From NCBI RefSeq assembly GCF_902705875.1, contig NZ_CACSIK010000002.1, forward strand, positions 186,001 to 250,000: 64,000 nt of DNA, written 5' to 3'. A model generated the notes under the pieces. It saw only the letters and a program-made list of their open reading frames with translations. It was not told where the DNA came from and made no database searches. Source of the stretch: Zhongshania aliphaticivorans (GTDB lineage: Bacteria > Pseudomonadota > Gammaproteobacteria > Pseudomonadales > Spongiibacteraceae). Made by a program: the position numbers and the translations under genes. Below, piece after piece: positions 33,837-44,135 of the stretch. Positions within the stretch are counted from its first letter, which is position 1; each line of letters begins with the position of its first letter.

Positions 33837-34868
33837 TTATGAGTGTCGGGCCTGGTGTGTTGGTATCGTTGTATGAAAATGATCCGGTTTTACAAATTGC
33901 CGAACCTGTACTCGAAATCCATTTAATTGCGCCAAATACGCAGCGGGCCCATCCTGCAGGCCACTGGCCTGTGCCCACTCGCTTAAATCGTCAGGCTCAA
34001 AGCCCAGCCATAAATCGCCACAGGCATCTCGCGCCCAGCTCTGATCGTGGCGACATAAATCGGTAACACAAAATAGGCCGCCGGGTTTTAGCAGCCGAGC
34101 CGCATCTTTAAAGATGTCAGCGGGGGACGGCACGTGGTGTAACACCATATTGCAAACCACGCAGTCTGCCGCGTCTTGCTGAAGACTGGGGTCGCGGCTG
34201 TCGCCAAGCATCAGCGAGACATTTTTCAAGGCCTGCTGGTTGATGTACTCGTCGGCACGCTTCAGCATGGCGTCGGCGTTGTCTAGACCAATCACCTTGT
34301 CATAATGCGGTGACAGTTCGGCTAAAAAGGCGCCTTCACCGGGGCCAATTTCTATTGCTAACTTGCCGCCGTTGGCTTGGCTGCTGCGCAGTAGTTCTAG
34401 GCAGCTCTGGCCGTAAACGCTGTAGGCCACCATTTGTTCTTGTTGCTCTCCAAACTCACCAGCATGTTCGGCAAAAAAGAGTCGCGAGCGATCTGCGCGC
34501 TCAATATATACCTGCTCAAGCCGCGCCTGTTGTTCCGGTGCCAAACTGATTAAGTCCGCGCTGCTAAGTAGCGCGTTGTGAAGTGCGCTCAGAGCGGGAA
34601 GGCTGGGGGTGTAAGTGCGGCGATAAAAAAGGCTATTGCCCTCGCGGCGTTTAGTAATGAGACCCGCAACAGTCAGGGTTTTAAGGTGGTGGCTCATACC
34701 GGATTGTCGGCAATCCAAGATATGGCATAACTCCTGGACGGAGTAGGCGTCCCGGCTTAGCACCCGTAAAACCTGCAGACGCAAGCTATCGCCGCCCGCT
34801 TTGCATAGTTGCAAAAGCTCGGTATCAAGGGTGGTGCTTGTGCTCGGGGTATGGGCGGCAGCTTTCAT
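33837..34868 (-). CDS. sahR: ArsR-family regulator fused to a SAM-dependent methyltransferase domain (SahR-like)
   Basis: A 343-residue two-domain protein. The N-terminal winged helix (about residues 15-100) is ArsR-type: [51 protein letters not shown]. The C-terminal class I methyltransferase fold begins [32 protein letters not shown] and has [30 protein letters not shown]. ArsR-methyltransferase fusions next to metK/ahcY are known as SahR, repressors of the SAM/SAH recycling genes that sense S-adenosylhomocysteine. The context (metK, ahcY and metF directly downstream, palindromic operator 27 bp upstream) supports this. The arsenic-sensing cysteine pair is not evident, in line with a metabolite sensor. 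Confidence 0.85.
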   Translation of the reverse strand: MKAAAHTPSTSTTLDTELLQLCKAGGDSLRLQVLRVLSRDAYSVQELCHILDCRQSGMSHHLKTLTVAGLITKRREGNSLFYRRTYTPSLPALSALHNALLSSADLISLAPEQQARLEQVYIERADRSRLFFAEHAGEFGEQQEQMVAYSVYGQSCLELLRSSQANGGKLAIEIGPGEGAFLAELSPHYDKVIGLDNADAMLKRADEYINQQALKNVSLMLGDSRDPSLQQDAADCVVCNMVLHHVPSPADIFKDAARLLKPGGLFCVTDLCRHDQSWARDACGDLWLGFEPDDLSEWAQASGLQDGPAAYLAQLNGFRVQVRQFVKPDHFHTTIPTHQARHS

Positions 34869-34895
34869 GCTGCGCAGTGTAGCAGGGCTCGCAAT

Positions 34896-34919
34896 CTATA
34901 TCAAAATATATTGATATAG
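34896..34919. promoter_or_regulatory. SahR-type operator upstream of the SAM-cycle operon
   Basis: CTATATCAA-aatata-TTGATATAG, a perfect 9-bp inverted repeat with a 6-bp centre, 27 bp before the regulator's start codon. Its size, symmetry and place fit autoregulation of the operon by the encoded ArsR/SahR protein. Confidence 0.65.
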
Positions 34920-35010
34920 TTTTTGAGGCTGTAAATTTCGATTTCGTGGCCGCTTATTCGGCATGGCCAAATAAATAGCCATGCCTGCGATTGTTATTGT
35001 TCTGGCGGCC

Positions 35011-35448
35011 TTAGAGGTATTTCAACCAGTCATCGGTAAATTGGTCGATCTGTTTGTAAACATGTTCAAAGGCTTCCATGCTTTTACGGTAAGGGTCAGG
35101 TACGGCCTGATTCTGTGACCACTTGCCCAGTAAAAACGTTTTGCCGCTAACTTGCTGAGCAAGATCGGTAACACCTTTTATATGACGCTGTTCCATCACC
35201 AAAATTAAATCAGCTTTGAGCAGCATATCAGTGCTAAGTTGTCGGGCGCGGTGCGCCTCTGCGTCAACACCGTTGGCGGTGAGAAGTTGTCCTGCGCTGG
35301 GGTCGATGGGTTTGTCGACGAGCGCGCCAAGGCCGGCAGAGTGGACAATGACATTGGGTTTGTGAGCGAGTTTGTGTTTTAGCAAGTATTCGGCAGACGG
35401 GCTGCGGCAAATATTTCCAATGCATACCATCAAAATATTGTTGAACAT
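35011..35448 (-). CDS. Low-molecular-weight protein-tyrosine phosphatase
   Basis: A cysteine phosphatase of 145 residues. The P-loop is at the N-terminus, MVCIGNICRSPSAE, with the C-x5-R motif (Cys9 to Arg15). The general acid is the Asp of VPDPYRKS near the C-terminus. I start at the ATG at 35448, which places the P-loop as in the family. In exopolysaccharide loci this family (Wzb/Ptp) pairs with a tyrosine kinase, but none is adjacent here, so its target is open. Confidence 0.9.
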   Translation of the reverse strand: MFNNILMVCIGNICRSPSAEYLLKHKLAHKPNVIVHSAGLGALVDKPIDPSAGQLLTANGVDAEAHRARQLSTDMLLKADLILVMEQRHIKGVTDLAQQVSGKTFLLGKWSQNQAVPDPYRKSMEAFEHVYKQIDQFTDDWLKYL

Positions 35449-35611
35449 GGGGTTTTTAGCCTGATTTGTTCCTTGAGTTGGCAATTTTCGCCTTAGCTGT
35501 CGCCTCGCGCAAGTAAATTGGCCATTTTTACGGTTCTGGTATTTGCTGTCTTGCCGCCGGTAGTGGAAAATACCGCCTCTTTGTTGCCCGCTAAAATTTC
35601 AGGAGCCACCG

Positions 35612-37609
35612 ATGCCCTCTCGCAGTGATCTCGCTAACGCCATTCGCGCCCTTAGTATGGATGCCGTTCAGAAAGCCAATTCTGGTCACCCAGGTGCCCC
35701 AATGGGCATGGCAGATATTGCCGAAGTTTTATGGCGTGACTATTTGCAGCACAACCCAAGCAATCCATCTTGGGTTAACCGCGACCGTTTTGTGTTGTCT
35801 AACGGTCATGGCTCCATGCTTATTTATTCTTTGCTGCACCTTTCTGGTTACGATCTGTCGATTGAAGATTTGCAGCAGTTCCGTCAGCTGCATAGCCGCA
35901 CGCCGGGCCATCCTGAATACGGTTACACGCCTGGAGTAGAAACCACTACCGGCCCATTGGGACAAGGTGTTGCCAATGCCGTAGGTATGGCGGTGGCCGA
36001 AAAAGTATTGGCTGCACAGTTTAACCGCGATGGTTTTGATATTGTCGATCATTACACCTACACCTTCCTTGGTGATGGCTGCATGATGGAAGGAATCTCC
36101 CACGAAGTGTGTTCACTGGCCGGAACTTTAGGTCTGGGTAAGCTGATTGCATTTTACGATGACAACGGTATTTCCATTGACGGTGAAGTTGAAGGTTGGT
36201 TCACCGATGACACCCCAGCTCGTTTTGAAGCTTACGGATGGCATGTGATTCCCGCCGTTGACGGTCACAACAGTGCAGAGATTGCGCGTGCTATTGAAGC
36301 GGCACGGGCAGAGTCAGATAAACCGACATTAATTTGCTGTAAAACCATTATTGGTAAAGGTTCACCTAATAAGCAAGGCAAAGAAGAAAGCCACGGCGCA
36401 GCATTGGGCGAGGCGGAAATTGCCCTGACTCGCGAAGCCTTGGGCTGGCCACATGCGCCGTTTGAAATCCCTGCTGACATCTATGATGGCTGGAATGCGC
36501 AAGATAAAGGTAAGGCGCTTGAAGGAGCGTGGGACGATGTCTTTGATGCCTATGCGGCAGAATACCCAGAATTGGCGGCGGAGTTTGGGCGCCGATCTGC
36601 GGGGGATTTACCGGCTGGTTTTGCTGAAAAGGCCAATGCCTATATTGCTCAGTGCCAAGCTGAATCTAAAGACGTGGCAACACGCAAAGCATCACAACTG
36701 TGCTTGGATGCCTACGGTGCCATGCTGCCAGAACTTCTAGGTGGCTCTGCCGACTTGGCAGGTTCAAATTTAACAATTTGGGGCGGAGCCAAAGCGATAG
36801 AGGCAAAAGACGCCAGCGGCAACTACCTGCATTACGGTGTTCGTGAATTCGGCATGTCAGCCATGATGAACGGTATTGCCCTGCATGGCGGCTTTATTAA
36901 TTACGGTTCCACCTTCTTGGTGTTTATGGAATACGCACGTAATGCCGTGCGCATGGCCGCCATCATGGGCCAGCGGGTCATTCATATATACACCCACGAT
37001 TCTATCGGCTTGGGCGAAGATGGCCCAACTCACCAGCCAATTGAGCAAATTGCGAGTTTGCGTGGCACGCCGAATATGTCTTTGTGGCGTCCCTGCGATA
37101 TGACCGAGTCTGCGGTTGCCTGGAAAGCGGCGTTGGAGCGTGCTGATGGTCCAAGTGCCTTGATTTTCACACGCCAAGGTTTGCCGCACCAACAACGTGA
37201 CGACATTCAGCTAGCCAATATTGCCCGTGGTGCTTATGTGCTCAGCGACTGTGACGGTGAGCCAGAAGCCATCATTATTGCAACCGGTTCAGAAGTGAAG
37301 CTGGCAATGGCTGCGCAAGAAGTACTGAGCGCTAAGGGCAAAAAAATCCGCGTTGTGTCTATGCCAAGCACTGATGTGTTTGATAGCCAAGACGGTGATT
37401 ACCGTGAGTCGGTACTGCCAAGCAGTGTGCCAGCCCGGGTTGCAGTTGAAGCAGCACATCGCGATTACTGGTACAAATATGTTGGTTTGGACGGTCGTAT
37501 TGTGGGTATGGATAGCTTCGGTGAGTCGGCGCCAGCAGCTGATTTATTCGAATATTTTGGTATCACTGCTAACGCTGTTGTAGAAGCCGTTGAGGATTGC
37601 CTAGACTAA
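35612..37609 (+). CDS. tkt: Transketolase
   Basis: Thiamine-diphosphate enzyme of the non-oxidative pentose phosphate pathway (665 residues). [34 protein letters not shown] is the N-terminal signature. [14 protein letters not shown] with [17 protein letters not shown] is the ThDP/metal motif (GDG...N). [23 protein letters not shown] is the pyrimidine-domain signature. AGGAG precedes the start. The stop overlaps the epd start by one base (TAATG), so the two are co-translated. As in Pseudomonas, it is divergent from the SAM-cycle side and followed by epd, pgk and fba. Confidence 0.97.
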   Translation: MPSRSDLANAIRALSMDAVQKANSGHPGAPMGMADIAEVLWRDYLQHNPSNPSWVNRDRFVLSNGHGSMLIYSLLHLSGYDLSIEDLQQFRQLHSRTPGHPEYGYTPGVETTTGPLGQGVANAVGMAVAEKVLAAQFNRDGFDIVDHYTYTFLGDGCMMEGISHEVCSLAGTLGLGKLIAFYDDNGISIDGEVEGWFTDDTPARFEAYGWHVIPAVDGHNSAEIARAIEAARAESDKPTLICCKTIIGKGSPNKQGKEESHGAALGEAEIALTREALGWPHAPFEIPADIYDGWNAQDKGKALEGAWDDVFDAYAAEYPELAAEFGRRSAGDLPAGFAEKANAYIAQCQAESKDVATRKASQLCLDAYGAMLPELLGGSADLAGSNLTIWGGAKAIEAKDASGNYLHYGVREFGMSAMMNGIALHGGFINYGSTFLVFMEYARNAVRMAAIMGQRVIHIYTHDSIGLGEDGPTHQPIEQIASLRGTPNMSLWRPCDMTESAVAWKAALERADGPSALIFTRQGLPHQQRDDIQLANIARGAYVLSDCDGEPEAIIIATGSEVKLAMAAQEVLSAKGKKIRVVSMPSTDVFDSQDGDYRESVLPSSVPARVAVEAAHRDYWYKYVGLDGRIVGMDSFGESAPAADLFEYFGITANAVVEAVEDCLD

Positions 37610-38610
37610 TGTTGCGACTGGCCATAAATGGGTACGGCCGAATAGGGCGCTGTGTATTGCGCGCCCTTTATGAGTCACCTTTGCGTGAAAAAATGCAAAT
37701 TGTCGCCATTAATGAACCAGCAGATTTGGCGACAATAGCGCATTTAACACGGTTCGATAGTACCCATGGCCGCTTTCCCGGCGAGGTTGAGTTTCGTCAT
37801 GGCACATTGGTGATTAATGGTGATGTCATTGCGGTAAGCCATGATGACGACATGGCCAATGTGGATTGGACTCGCCACAATATTGATGTCGTCCTCGAGT
37901 GTTCTGGTGTCATTAGCCGTTATGCCGAGCTAGAGGCCCATATTGAGCGCGGCGCTCGTCATGTATTATTGTCTCAACCTGGCGAGCCGGGTATTGCGAC
38001 CATAGTGTATGGGCTCAATCATCAGGAGTTAGACCCTGAACAGCGCATCGTCTCCAACGCATCGTGCACTACAAATGGCATTGTGCCGGTGATCGACGTG
38101 CTGAATAAGGCGTTTGGGGTGCGCTCGGGTTGTATCACAACCATCCATTCAGCCATGAATGATCAGCCGGTATTGGATGCCTATCATCACACCGATTTAC
38201 GAAAAACACGCGCCGCAGGGCTGTCGATGATCCCGGTTGATACCGGTTTGGCAGCGGGTATTGGGCGAATAATTCCTGAGCTTGATGGTCGTTTTGCAGC
38301 GCGGGCAGTGCGCATTCCAACTCATAATGTCTCGGCGATGGAATTAACGGTAAGCTTAAACGCCGACGTAAGTGTAGAAGATGTGAATGTGGCACTTAAA
38401 ATGGCCGCGAGAGGGCGCTTGTCCGGCATTTTGGGGTATAGCGATGAACCGCTTGCGTCCTGTGATTTCAACCACGATCCACGCTCGGCGATAGTTGATG
38501 CGGGGCAAACACGGGTAACGGGCGAGTTGGTGAGCTTATTTACTTGGTTTGATAATGAGTGGGGTTATGCAAATCGGATGCTAGATGTGACGGCACATTG
38601 GTTGTCGTAG
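37609..38610 (+). CDS. epd: Erythrose-4-phosphate dehydrogenase (GAPDH family)
   Basis: Oxidises erythrose 4-phosphate to 4-phosphoerythronate, the entry to pyridoxal phosphate synthesis; a GAPDH-type role is an alternative. LRLAINGYGRIGRCVLRALYE is the NAD-binding start. The catalytic Cys153 is in SNASCTTNG. The HSAMNDQPVLDAYHHTDLRKTRAAGLSMIPVDTGLAAGIGRIIPEL region has the HSAM-D form seen in Epd rather than the glycolytic enzyme. 333 residues. The ATG at 37609 overlaps the tkt stop by one base, so translation is probably coupled. Confidence 0.88.
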   Translation: MLRLAINGYGRIGRCVLRALYESPLREKMQIVAINEPADLATIAHLTRFDSTHGRFPGEVEFRHGTLVINGDVIAVSHDDDMANVDWTRHNIDVVLECSGVISRYAELEAHIERGARHVLLSQPGEPGIATIVYGLNHQELDPEQRIVSNASCTTNGIVPVIDVLNKAFGVRSGCITTIHSAMNDQPVLDAYHHTDLRKTRAAGLSMIPVDTGLAAGIGRIIPELDGRFAARAVRIPTHNVSAMELTVSLNADVSVEDVNVALKMAARGRLSGILGYSDEPLASCDFNHDPRSAIVDAGQTRVTGELVSLFTWFDNEWGYANRMLDVTAHWLS

Positions 38611-38733
38611 GCAGTGGGCAGCGCGAATCTTGCATGAAGAATATTGAGATTGGCGGCACGTGGGGTGTCGGCAACCTAGGTAATTAGTCTGGCCGATACG
38701 GCTAGTGGCTCTCGGGAAAATAGGGAATAGAAC

Positions 38734-39897
38734 ATGGCAGTAATTAAAATGCAGGATTTGGATCTGGCCGGCAAGCGAGTACTGATCCGAGAAGATCTTA
38801 ACGTCCCCATTGCAGAAGGCAAAGTCAGTTCAGATGCGCGCTTGCGTGCTGCCTTGCCAACATTGAAGTTGGCGCTGGAGGCGGGTGCAAAAGTCATTGT
38901 TATGTCACATCTTGGCCGCCCGACAGAGGGTGAGTTTGATGAGCAATATTCATTAAAGCCCGTTGCAGAATATTTGAGTGAAGCATTGGGTGCGCCCGTT
39001 GCCTTACTCAATGACTGGCAAGAGGGTGTGACCCTTGAAAATGGCCAGCTCGCCCTGCTAGAAAATGTGCGTTTTAATGCTGGTGAAAAGAAAGACAGTG
39101 ACGATTTAGCAAAAGCCTATGCGGCATTGTGTGATGTGTTTGTTATGGATGCCTTTGGCACGGCTCACCGTGCACAAGCATCGACCCACGGGGTTGCTAA
39201 ATACGCACCTATTGCGTGTGCAGGGCCATTGTTGGCGAGTGAGTTAGATAATTTAGAACGCGCTCTGGCCAATCCCGCACGGCCTTTTGTGGCGATAGTC
39301 GGTGGCTCTAAAGTGTCGACCAAGCTCACGGTGTTGGAGACTTTATCTGATAAAGTAGACCAGTTGGTGGTCGGTGGTGGTATTGCCAATACCTTTCTTG
39401 CCGCCGCAGGGCACAATGTTGGCAAGTCATTATATGAAGAAGACCTGATTCCAAAAGCCAAGGCCTTAATGGAGAAGTGTCAAATTCCTATTCCGACCGA
39501 TGTGATGACCGGGAAAAAATTCGACGCTAATGAGCCTGCAACGCTACGGCCAGTAGAAAATGTCGGCGATGACGATATGATTTTTGATATTGGTCCGGTG
39601 TCATCTGCTTGTCTTGCCGAAATACTGAAACAAGCTGGCACTATTATATGGAATGGCCCAGTAGGGGTATTCGAGTTTGACCAATTTGCAGATGGCACCG
39701 AGGACATCTCCCGTGCCATTGCCGAGTCTAGTGCATTTTCCATTGCGGGCGGGGGTGATACCCTAGCTGCTGTTGATAAATTTGGCATTGCTGATCAAGT
39801 GTCTTATATCTCGACCGGCGGCGGTGCATTTTTAGAATATGTAGAAGGTAAAACATTGCCAGCGGTGGCGATCTTAGAGGCACGAGCACAAAGCTAA
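38734..39897 (+). CDS. pgk: Phosphoglycerate kinase
   Basis: Transfers phosphate between 1,3-bisphosphoglycerate and ADP in glycolysis/gluconeogenesis. [34 protein letters not shown] is the N-terminal substrate-binding signature. [20 protein letters not shown] and [17 protein letters not shown] follow. The C-terminal ATP domain shows [31 protein letters not shown] and [13 protein letters not shown]. 387 residues, full length. Third of the tkt-epd-pgk-fba series. Confidence 0.97.
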   Translation: MAVIKMQDLDLAGKRVLIREDLNVPIAEGKVSSDARLRAALPTLKLALEAGAKVIVMSHLGRPTEGEFDEQYSLKPVAEYLSEALGAPVALLNDWQEGVTLENGQLALLENVRFNAGEKKDSDDLAKAYAALCDVFVMDAFGTAHRAQASTHGVAKYAPIACAGPLLASELDNLERALANPARPFVAIVGGSKVSTKLTVLETLSDKVDQLVVGGGIANTFLAAAGHNVGKSLYEEDLIPKAKALMEKCQIPIPTDVMTGKKFDANEPATLRPVENVGDDDMIFDIGPVSSACLAEILKQAGTIIWNGPVGVFEFDQFADGTEDISRAIAESSAFSIAGGGDTLAAVDKFGIADQVSYISTGGGAFLEYVEGKTLPAVAILEARAQS

Positions 39898-39985
39898 TTG
39901 ATCTGAGCGTCGCAAATAAGGCTGGTTATAAGCACCAGTTCTTGGGCATCTAAATACATTTAGTAAAACTTAAAAGGAACTCACA

Positions 39986-41050
39986 ATGGCACTTATCAGT
40001 CTGCGTCAAATGCTGGACCACGCGGCCGAGTATGGCTACGGCGTACCCGCATTTAATGTCAATAATTTGGAGCAAACTCGCGCAATTATGGAAGCCGCGC
40101 GTGAGACTAATAGTCCCGTGATCATGCAGGCTTCTGCCGGTGCGCGTAAATACGCTGGCGCACCTTTCCTGCGTCATATGATTCTGGCCGCCATTGAAGA
40201 ATTTCCAGAAATACCCGTCGTTATGCACCAAGATCACGGCACTAGCCCAGCTATTTGCCAGCGCTCTATGCAGCTTGGTTTTAGTTCGGTGATGATGGAT
40301 GGCTCATTATTAGAAGACGGCAAAACACCTGCTGAGTACGACTACAACGTCGATGTAACCCGTAAAGTTGTCGACATGGCGCATTCCTGCGGTGTTTCTG
40401 TTGAGGGTGAACTGGGTTGCCTAGGCTCACTTGAAACTGGACAAGCCGGAGAAGAAGACGGCGTGGGTGCAGAGGGCACATTATCTCACGAGCAAATGCT
40501 GACAGACCCAGAAGAAGCCGCAGATTTTGTTGCTAAAACTGGGGTGGACGCCCTCGCGATTGCCTGTGGTACAAGCCATGGCGCCTATAAATTCACTCGC
40601 CCACCTACTGGCGATATTCTTGCTATTGATCGTATTAAAGCGATCCATGCGCGCATTCCTGGCACTCATTTGGTCATGCACGGCAGTTCAAGTGTGCCTC
40701 AGGATTGGCTGGCGATTATCAATGAATACGGCGGTGAAATTCCTGAAACTTACGGGGTGCCCGTTGAGCAAATCGCCGAGGGAATTAAGCACGGTGTTCG
40801 CAAGGTCAATATTGATACCGACCTTCGCTTGGCATCTACCGGTGCGATTCGCCGCTTTATGGCGCAGAACCCGAGTGAGTTCGATCCGCGCAAATACCTG
40901 AAAGAAACCATCACAGAAATGAAGGCAATTTGTGTGGCACGCTACGAAGCGTTTGGCACCGCAGGTAACGCGTCAAAAATTAAACCAATGAGTTTAGAAG
41001 CCATGTATATGGAATATGACTCTGGTCGCTTAAATCCAAAAATTAAATAA
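39986..41050 (+). CDS. fba: Class II fructose-1,6-bisphosphate aldolase (CbbA type)
   Basis: Zinc-dependent aldolase that interconverts fructose 1,6-bisphosphate and two triose phosphates. [27 protein letters not shown] with metal ligand His, and the SVMMDGS loop are the N-terminal half. [23 protein letters not shown] is the class II signature, and GTSHGAYKF and [11 protein letters not shown] supply the other histidines. The 354-residue form is the Calvin-type (CbbA) subgroup common in pseudomonads. It ends the series and is followed by a strong terminator. Confidence 0.96.
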   Translation: MALISLRQMLDHAAEYGYGVPAFNVNNLEQTRAIMEAARETNSPVIMQASAGARKYAGAPFLRHMILAAIEEFPEIPVVMHQDHGTSPAICQRSMQLGFSSVMMDGSLLEDGKTPAEYDYNVDVTRKVVDMAHSCGVSVEGELGCLGSLETGQAGEEDGVGAEGTLSHEQMLTDPEEAADFVAKTGVDALAIACGTSHGAYKFTRPPTGDILAIDRIKAIHARIPGTHLVMHGSSSVPQDWLAIINEYGGEIPETYGVPVEQIAEGIKHGVRKVNIDTDLRLASTGAIRRFMAQNPSEFDPRKYLKETITEMKAICVARYEAFGTAGNASKIKPMSLEAMYMEYDSGRLNPKIK

Positions 41051-41065
41051 GCTGTATTGAGTTAG

Positions 41066-41107
41066 AAAAAAGGCGCTCCTCATTATGAGGCGCGCCTTTT
41101 TTGTTTT
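41066..41107. terminator. Bidirectional intrinsic terminator between fba and the TIGR03545 gene
   Basis: An A run, then AGGCGCTCCTCAT pairing with ATGAGGCGCGCCT (one mismatch), then a T run. It has A/T runs on both sides and so works for the rightward fba and the leftward TIGR03545-type gene that converge here. Confidence 0.9.
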
Positions 41108-41133
41108 CTGAACTGTGTGAAGAGCTAATGCGT

Positions 41134-42774
41134 TTACATTAATTCTTTCATCAGTGCTTGCAAGGCGGCTTCACGGTCACCGAGCAGATCTTGGTATTGG
41201 CTCAACATGTTCTTCTTATCTTGCAAACTTGCAATTTGTGGCCCGTAATCCGCACTGAGCTTAGCTTTGAGTTTGTCCTCTACCTCGCCAAGTTGCGCTT
41301 TCAATTCAGCCCCCAACACGTCACCTAATATGCTATCTAAGTTTGATTTAAGTTTGATAGCAGGGTCGTTCACGGTGCCGTTAACACTCAAATCCATCAC
41401 CAATTTAGTAACGTCTTCCAGCGCTGCAGCAAGCAGGGTTGCGGTCTTGTTGTCGGTATTGCTAAGTAATAATTTTGCTTGATTGATCAAGCCCTCTACA
41501 GAGCCGCTGAGGTTGTCGCCATTGATTGAGAAATTGGCGGCAATATCGGCAATACCCTGCTCTAATTGCAAGGGGAGTTCTGGACTTTGCGACAGTGAAA
41601 CACCAGATAGGGCTAACTGCTTTAGGCCCATATTAAAAACACTTTTAAGGGTGTCATTACGCTGATCAAAGATACCGTCGATAACAAGCTGTGACTTTTC
41701 TTCCATGCCACCGCTAAGCGCCATAGTAATCGGCTTGTTCCAGTAATCTTGCTTGTCGGTAACGTCGTTTATCTCACCTGAGTAAGCGAGTTTTTCACCG
41801 CCAATCACTTGATAGCCATCAATCAAAATCTTACGAATCAAAATATTGACCGGTAATTCCGCAGCGGGCTCGGTACTTACTGGAGCCTCTTCTTCTGCAG
41901 CCATATTACCCATGGTTTCTTGGTATAGGCTAAGGCCGCGTTGCACCATAGTGTTGACCTCATCGCCAAGTAGAAAGCGCAACATGCCTTCACTACCTTG
42001 GTCTAAGCCATATTTTGATAACATGCGTTTAGACTGGTTGGCGGGCAGTGTCGCGGCGCGCGAGCTCAGTGACTTTATTTCAGCGGAATCGTTTGATAAG
42101 TCTTCTTTTAAGTTATCAAACTGGCGGAGCTCTGCTTTTATGTCGTCACGTAATTCTTTGGCACCGGCAATGCGCTCGATGACATTTTTGTTTTTTAAAT
42201 CATTCCAGCGTTGTTTGTATTGCTCAAACTGGGCTTGGTCTGGCACTTTTGCCGCTTTGTCCTGCCACTTTGATTCTAATTGACTAAAGCCATTTTGAAT
42301 GTCGGTGACTTCGGCTTGGATGGTGGCCTTTTCTTCTGCGAGCAGGGCATCGGGGTCTGGCAGTGTGATAGTGGGCATACCACTGCTGCTGTCTTCTTCT
42401 TTAGGCGGTGGCATGCTGCCATCTAATGTACCGGGAGTGCTGCGTTCGGTGTACATTTGCAGACCGGATAAAAGCACTTCATCGGCAATGACCTGCATTT
42501 TAAGTAAGGCTTTGGCATCTACATCTGCAGAGATTTTTTCGCTCTGCAGTAAATTCCGCATGGGTTCCTGCGGGTTGGCGACAGTTAAACCGTTGAGCGC
42601 AACATGGGTGGGGTAGAAGCTGATATCGACACTGTCGACATTAACGCGGGCACCAACTTGTTTGCTGCCTTCGCGTTCAATCATAAACTTTGCGATGGGC
42701 TCTAGGGCAAATACGACGCCTGCTACTACTATGACGAGTAGGATCAGGACACCCTGAAAAATCCGTTTGAACAT
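41134..42774 (-). CDS. TIGR03545-type AsmA-like envelope protein
   Basis: A 546-residue protein anchored by one N-terminal helix (FQGVLILLVIVVAGVVFAL), with the rest probably periplasmic. ARVNVDSVDISFYPTHVALNGLTVANPQEPMRNLLQSEKISADVDAKALLK is the AsmA/DUF748-like beta start, in which inner-membrane proteins present a repeat-beta groove. Residues about 150-240 are charged and helical, with likely coiled coil (QSKWQDKAAKVPDQAQFEQY). The C-terminal part returns to beta repeats (INDVTDKQDYWNKPITMALSGG, FSINGDNLSGSVEGLI). I recognise it as the TIGR03545 family; its function is not established, though AsmA-like proteins are linked to lipid transport and outer-membrane integrity. Confidence 0.75.
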   Translation of the reverse strand: MFKRIFQGVLILLVIVVAGVVFALEPIAKFMIEREGSKQVGARVNVDSVDISFYPTHVALNGLTVANPQEPMRNLLQSEKISADVDAKALLKMQVIADEVLLSGLQMYTERSTPGTLDGSMPPPKEEDSSSGMPTITLPDPDALLAEEKATIQAEVTDIQNGFSQLESKWQDKAAKVPDQAQFEQYKQRWNDLKNKNVIERIAGAKELRDDIKAELRQFDNLKEDLSNDSAEIKSLSSRAATLPANQSKRMLSKYGLDQGSEGMLRFLLGDEVNTMVQRGLSLYQETMGNMAAEEEAPVSTEPAAELPVNILIRKILIDGYQVIGGEKLAYSGEINDVTDKQDYWNKPITMALSGGMEEKSQLVIDGIFDQRNDTLKSVFNMGLKQLALSGVSLSQSPELPLQLEQGIADIAANFSINGDNLSGSVEGLINQAKLLLSNTDNKTATLLAAALEDVTKLVMDLSVNGTVNDPAIKLKSNLDSILGDVLGAELKAQLGEVEDKLKAKLSADYGPQIASLQDKKNMLSQYQDLLGDREAALQALMKELM

Positions 42775-43382
42775 GAGACTGCTTCTCCAGATGTTGTGCG
42801 GTATTCACCACAAAGTGGATACCAACGATAATCATTTTGGTTACATTCTATCTTGTTAAGCTAATTATTGCGTTCAGGCGTGAGCATAAGCTGTTAATAA
42901 TGATATTGAACACCGCCCTGCGGTTTTGACATTTATGCACGCGATAAGTGCAGTGGGTGGTGAGAAATGTTTCACCTTGCAGATTACACCGCCGTGAGTA
43001 CATTTCCCCATAAGTTGACCTCACTTTGAACCATAAAATGGCCGAATTAAGGCTCTTGGGCGATGGAAATCCAAGCTCTCTGTAGTGGTCAACTAAAACT
43101 GGCCAACCCGTTCACGCCAGCGACGAGCTTGTTCACTAGAAGCGGGATCACTAATTCCGTAGATCGAAATCTAAGTTGTTGATTTCTTGAGGTATGGGTT
43201 TATGATCAGGAGAAGGGATTTAAGAAAAAATAGAGGTGACGCGTCTTGCTAACGCCGATAGTCAATTCCACGAAATACAATCAAGTGCATGATATCGCTA
43301 GGGTTTTTGGCGCCATTCTGAATTCGGGCCTGGAGATAGAGAGCCAAGGTGTTATAAGGCACCAGTCTTCATAATAATGCTG
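42775..43382. other. 607-bp non-coding stretch upstream of the integron cassettes
   Basis: No gene I can support. A small hairpin (TGCAC-gcgataa-GTGCA) lies near 42935-42951. Sequence around 43005-43110 (CCCCATAAGTTGACCTC, later GTGGTCAACTAAAACTGGCC) resembles ends of insertion sequences. The leftward strand keeps a short open stretch (43093-43170) encoding SDPASSEQARRWRERVGQF, like the start of an IS66-type accessory protein. I read this as a decayed insertion sequence with low certainty. The boundary site GTTATAT at 43382-43388 marks the start of cassette 1. Confidence 0.4.
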
Positions 43383-43415
43383 TTATATTTTTAGTTATAG
43401 CTCACAGGAGTCCCA

Positions 43416-44135
43416 TTGGCTATTACAAATAAATCAATAAAACTACTATGGTCAAATGCGGCAGGAATATGTTCCTTTTCAGGTTGCGCTGAAAAGCTTT
43501 CTGTAGAGCAGGCCGCAGGAGTTGCACCTTATACGCTTGGAGAAATGGCTCATATAAAAGGAAATAAGCCAGGTTCAAATAGATATGACCAATCACAATC
43601 AAGCACTGAACGTGATAGTTATGAGAACTTAATACTATTATGTCCTACTCACCACACATTGATTGATAAAGAAGAGAATGAAGCAGAATACCCTGTAGAT
43701 CTTCTCCTTGAAATGAAAAATCAACACGAGAGCTTTATTTCAAATAGACTTGGTGTAGAAAAATTTGAAAATACGGATCAGTTAAAAGATAAAATCTCAA
43801 TTTATATGTCTGAAAATCATCAAGCATGGAACCAATATGGCCCACTGTCTGATAATGCCCGAAGAAACCCTAATAACGATCAAGTACACGCTCTATGGAC
43901 CTCTGCTCGACTTTCCACAATCATTCCAAATAACCGTGAAGTGGTAAAAATATTACAGGAAAATAGAGAGTTATTTTCTAAGCTTGAACAACGAATTATT
44001 AGTAAATTTATAATGCATGTAGAGAGCTATGAAGCATGGGTCAATGATGATATTCCGTATCAAGCAGTTTTACGTTTTCCTACAGATTTTGAAGAATTAG
44101 TTTTTGGAGAAGAAGATGCCAGCACACAACGATAA
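43416..44135 (+). CDS. HNH endonuclease domain protein
   Basis: A 239-residue protein with an N-terminal HNH nuclease domain. Cys19 and Cys24 (CSFSGC), Cys76 and a His of the THH pair form a zinc knuckle. His46 (MAHIKG), Asn71 (YENLILLCPTHH) and His80 are the H-N-H catalytic residues, so it looks active. Residues about 115-239 match no family I know and may sense or bind a target. The start is TTG at 43416 with AGGAG five bases upstream. The C-terminal end overlaps the next gene by 20 bp. First gene of cassette 1. HNH proteins of this layout occur in phage-defence systems, which is the role I would test first; it is inference. Confidence 0.8.
   Translation: MAITNKSIKLLWSNAAGICSFSGCAEKLSVEQAAGVAPYTLGEMAHIKGNKPGSNRYDQSQSSTERDSYENLILLCPTHHTLIDKEENEAEYPVDLLLEMKNQHESFISNRLGVEKFENTDQLKDKISIYMSENHQAWNQYGPLSDNARRNPNNDQVHALWTSARLSTIIPNNREVVKILQENRELFSKLEQRIISKFIMHVESYEAWVNDDIPYQAVLRFPTDFEELVFGEEDASTQR

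Noticed and set aside
35011..35448. Wzb-type phosphatase of the polysaccharide locus
   Set aside because: The fold is right, but it lies 22 kb from the locus beside metabolic genes with no Wzc-type kinase nearby; kept as a generic low-molecular-weight phosphatase.
41846..42283. 145-codon rightward open frame inside the TIGR03545-type gene
   Set aside because: Antisense shadow of a longer conserved frame.
43230..43360. A third attC site just upstream of cassette 1
   Set aside because: The GTTATAT core at 43382 is clear, but I could not find a matching L/R left arm within 150 bp; the site to the left may be attI or decayed, so it is not called.
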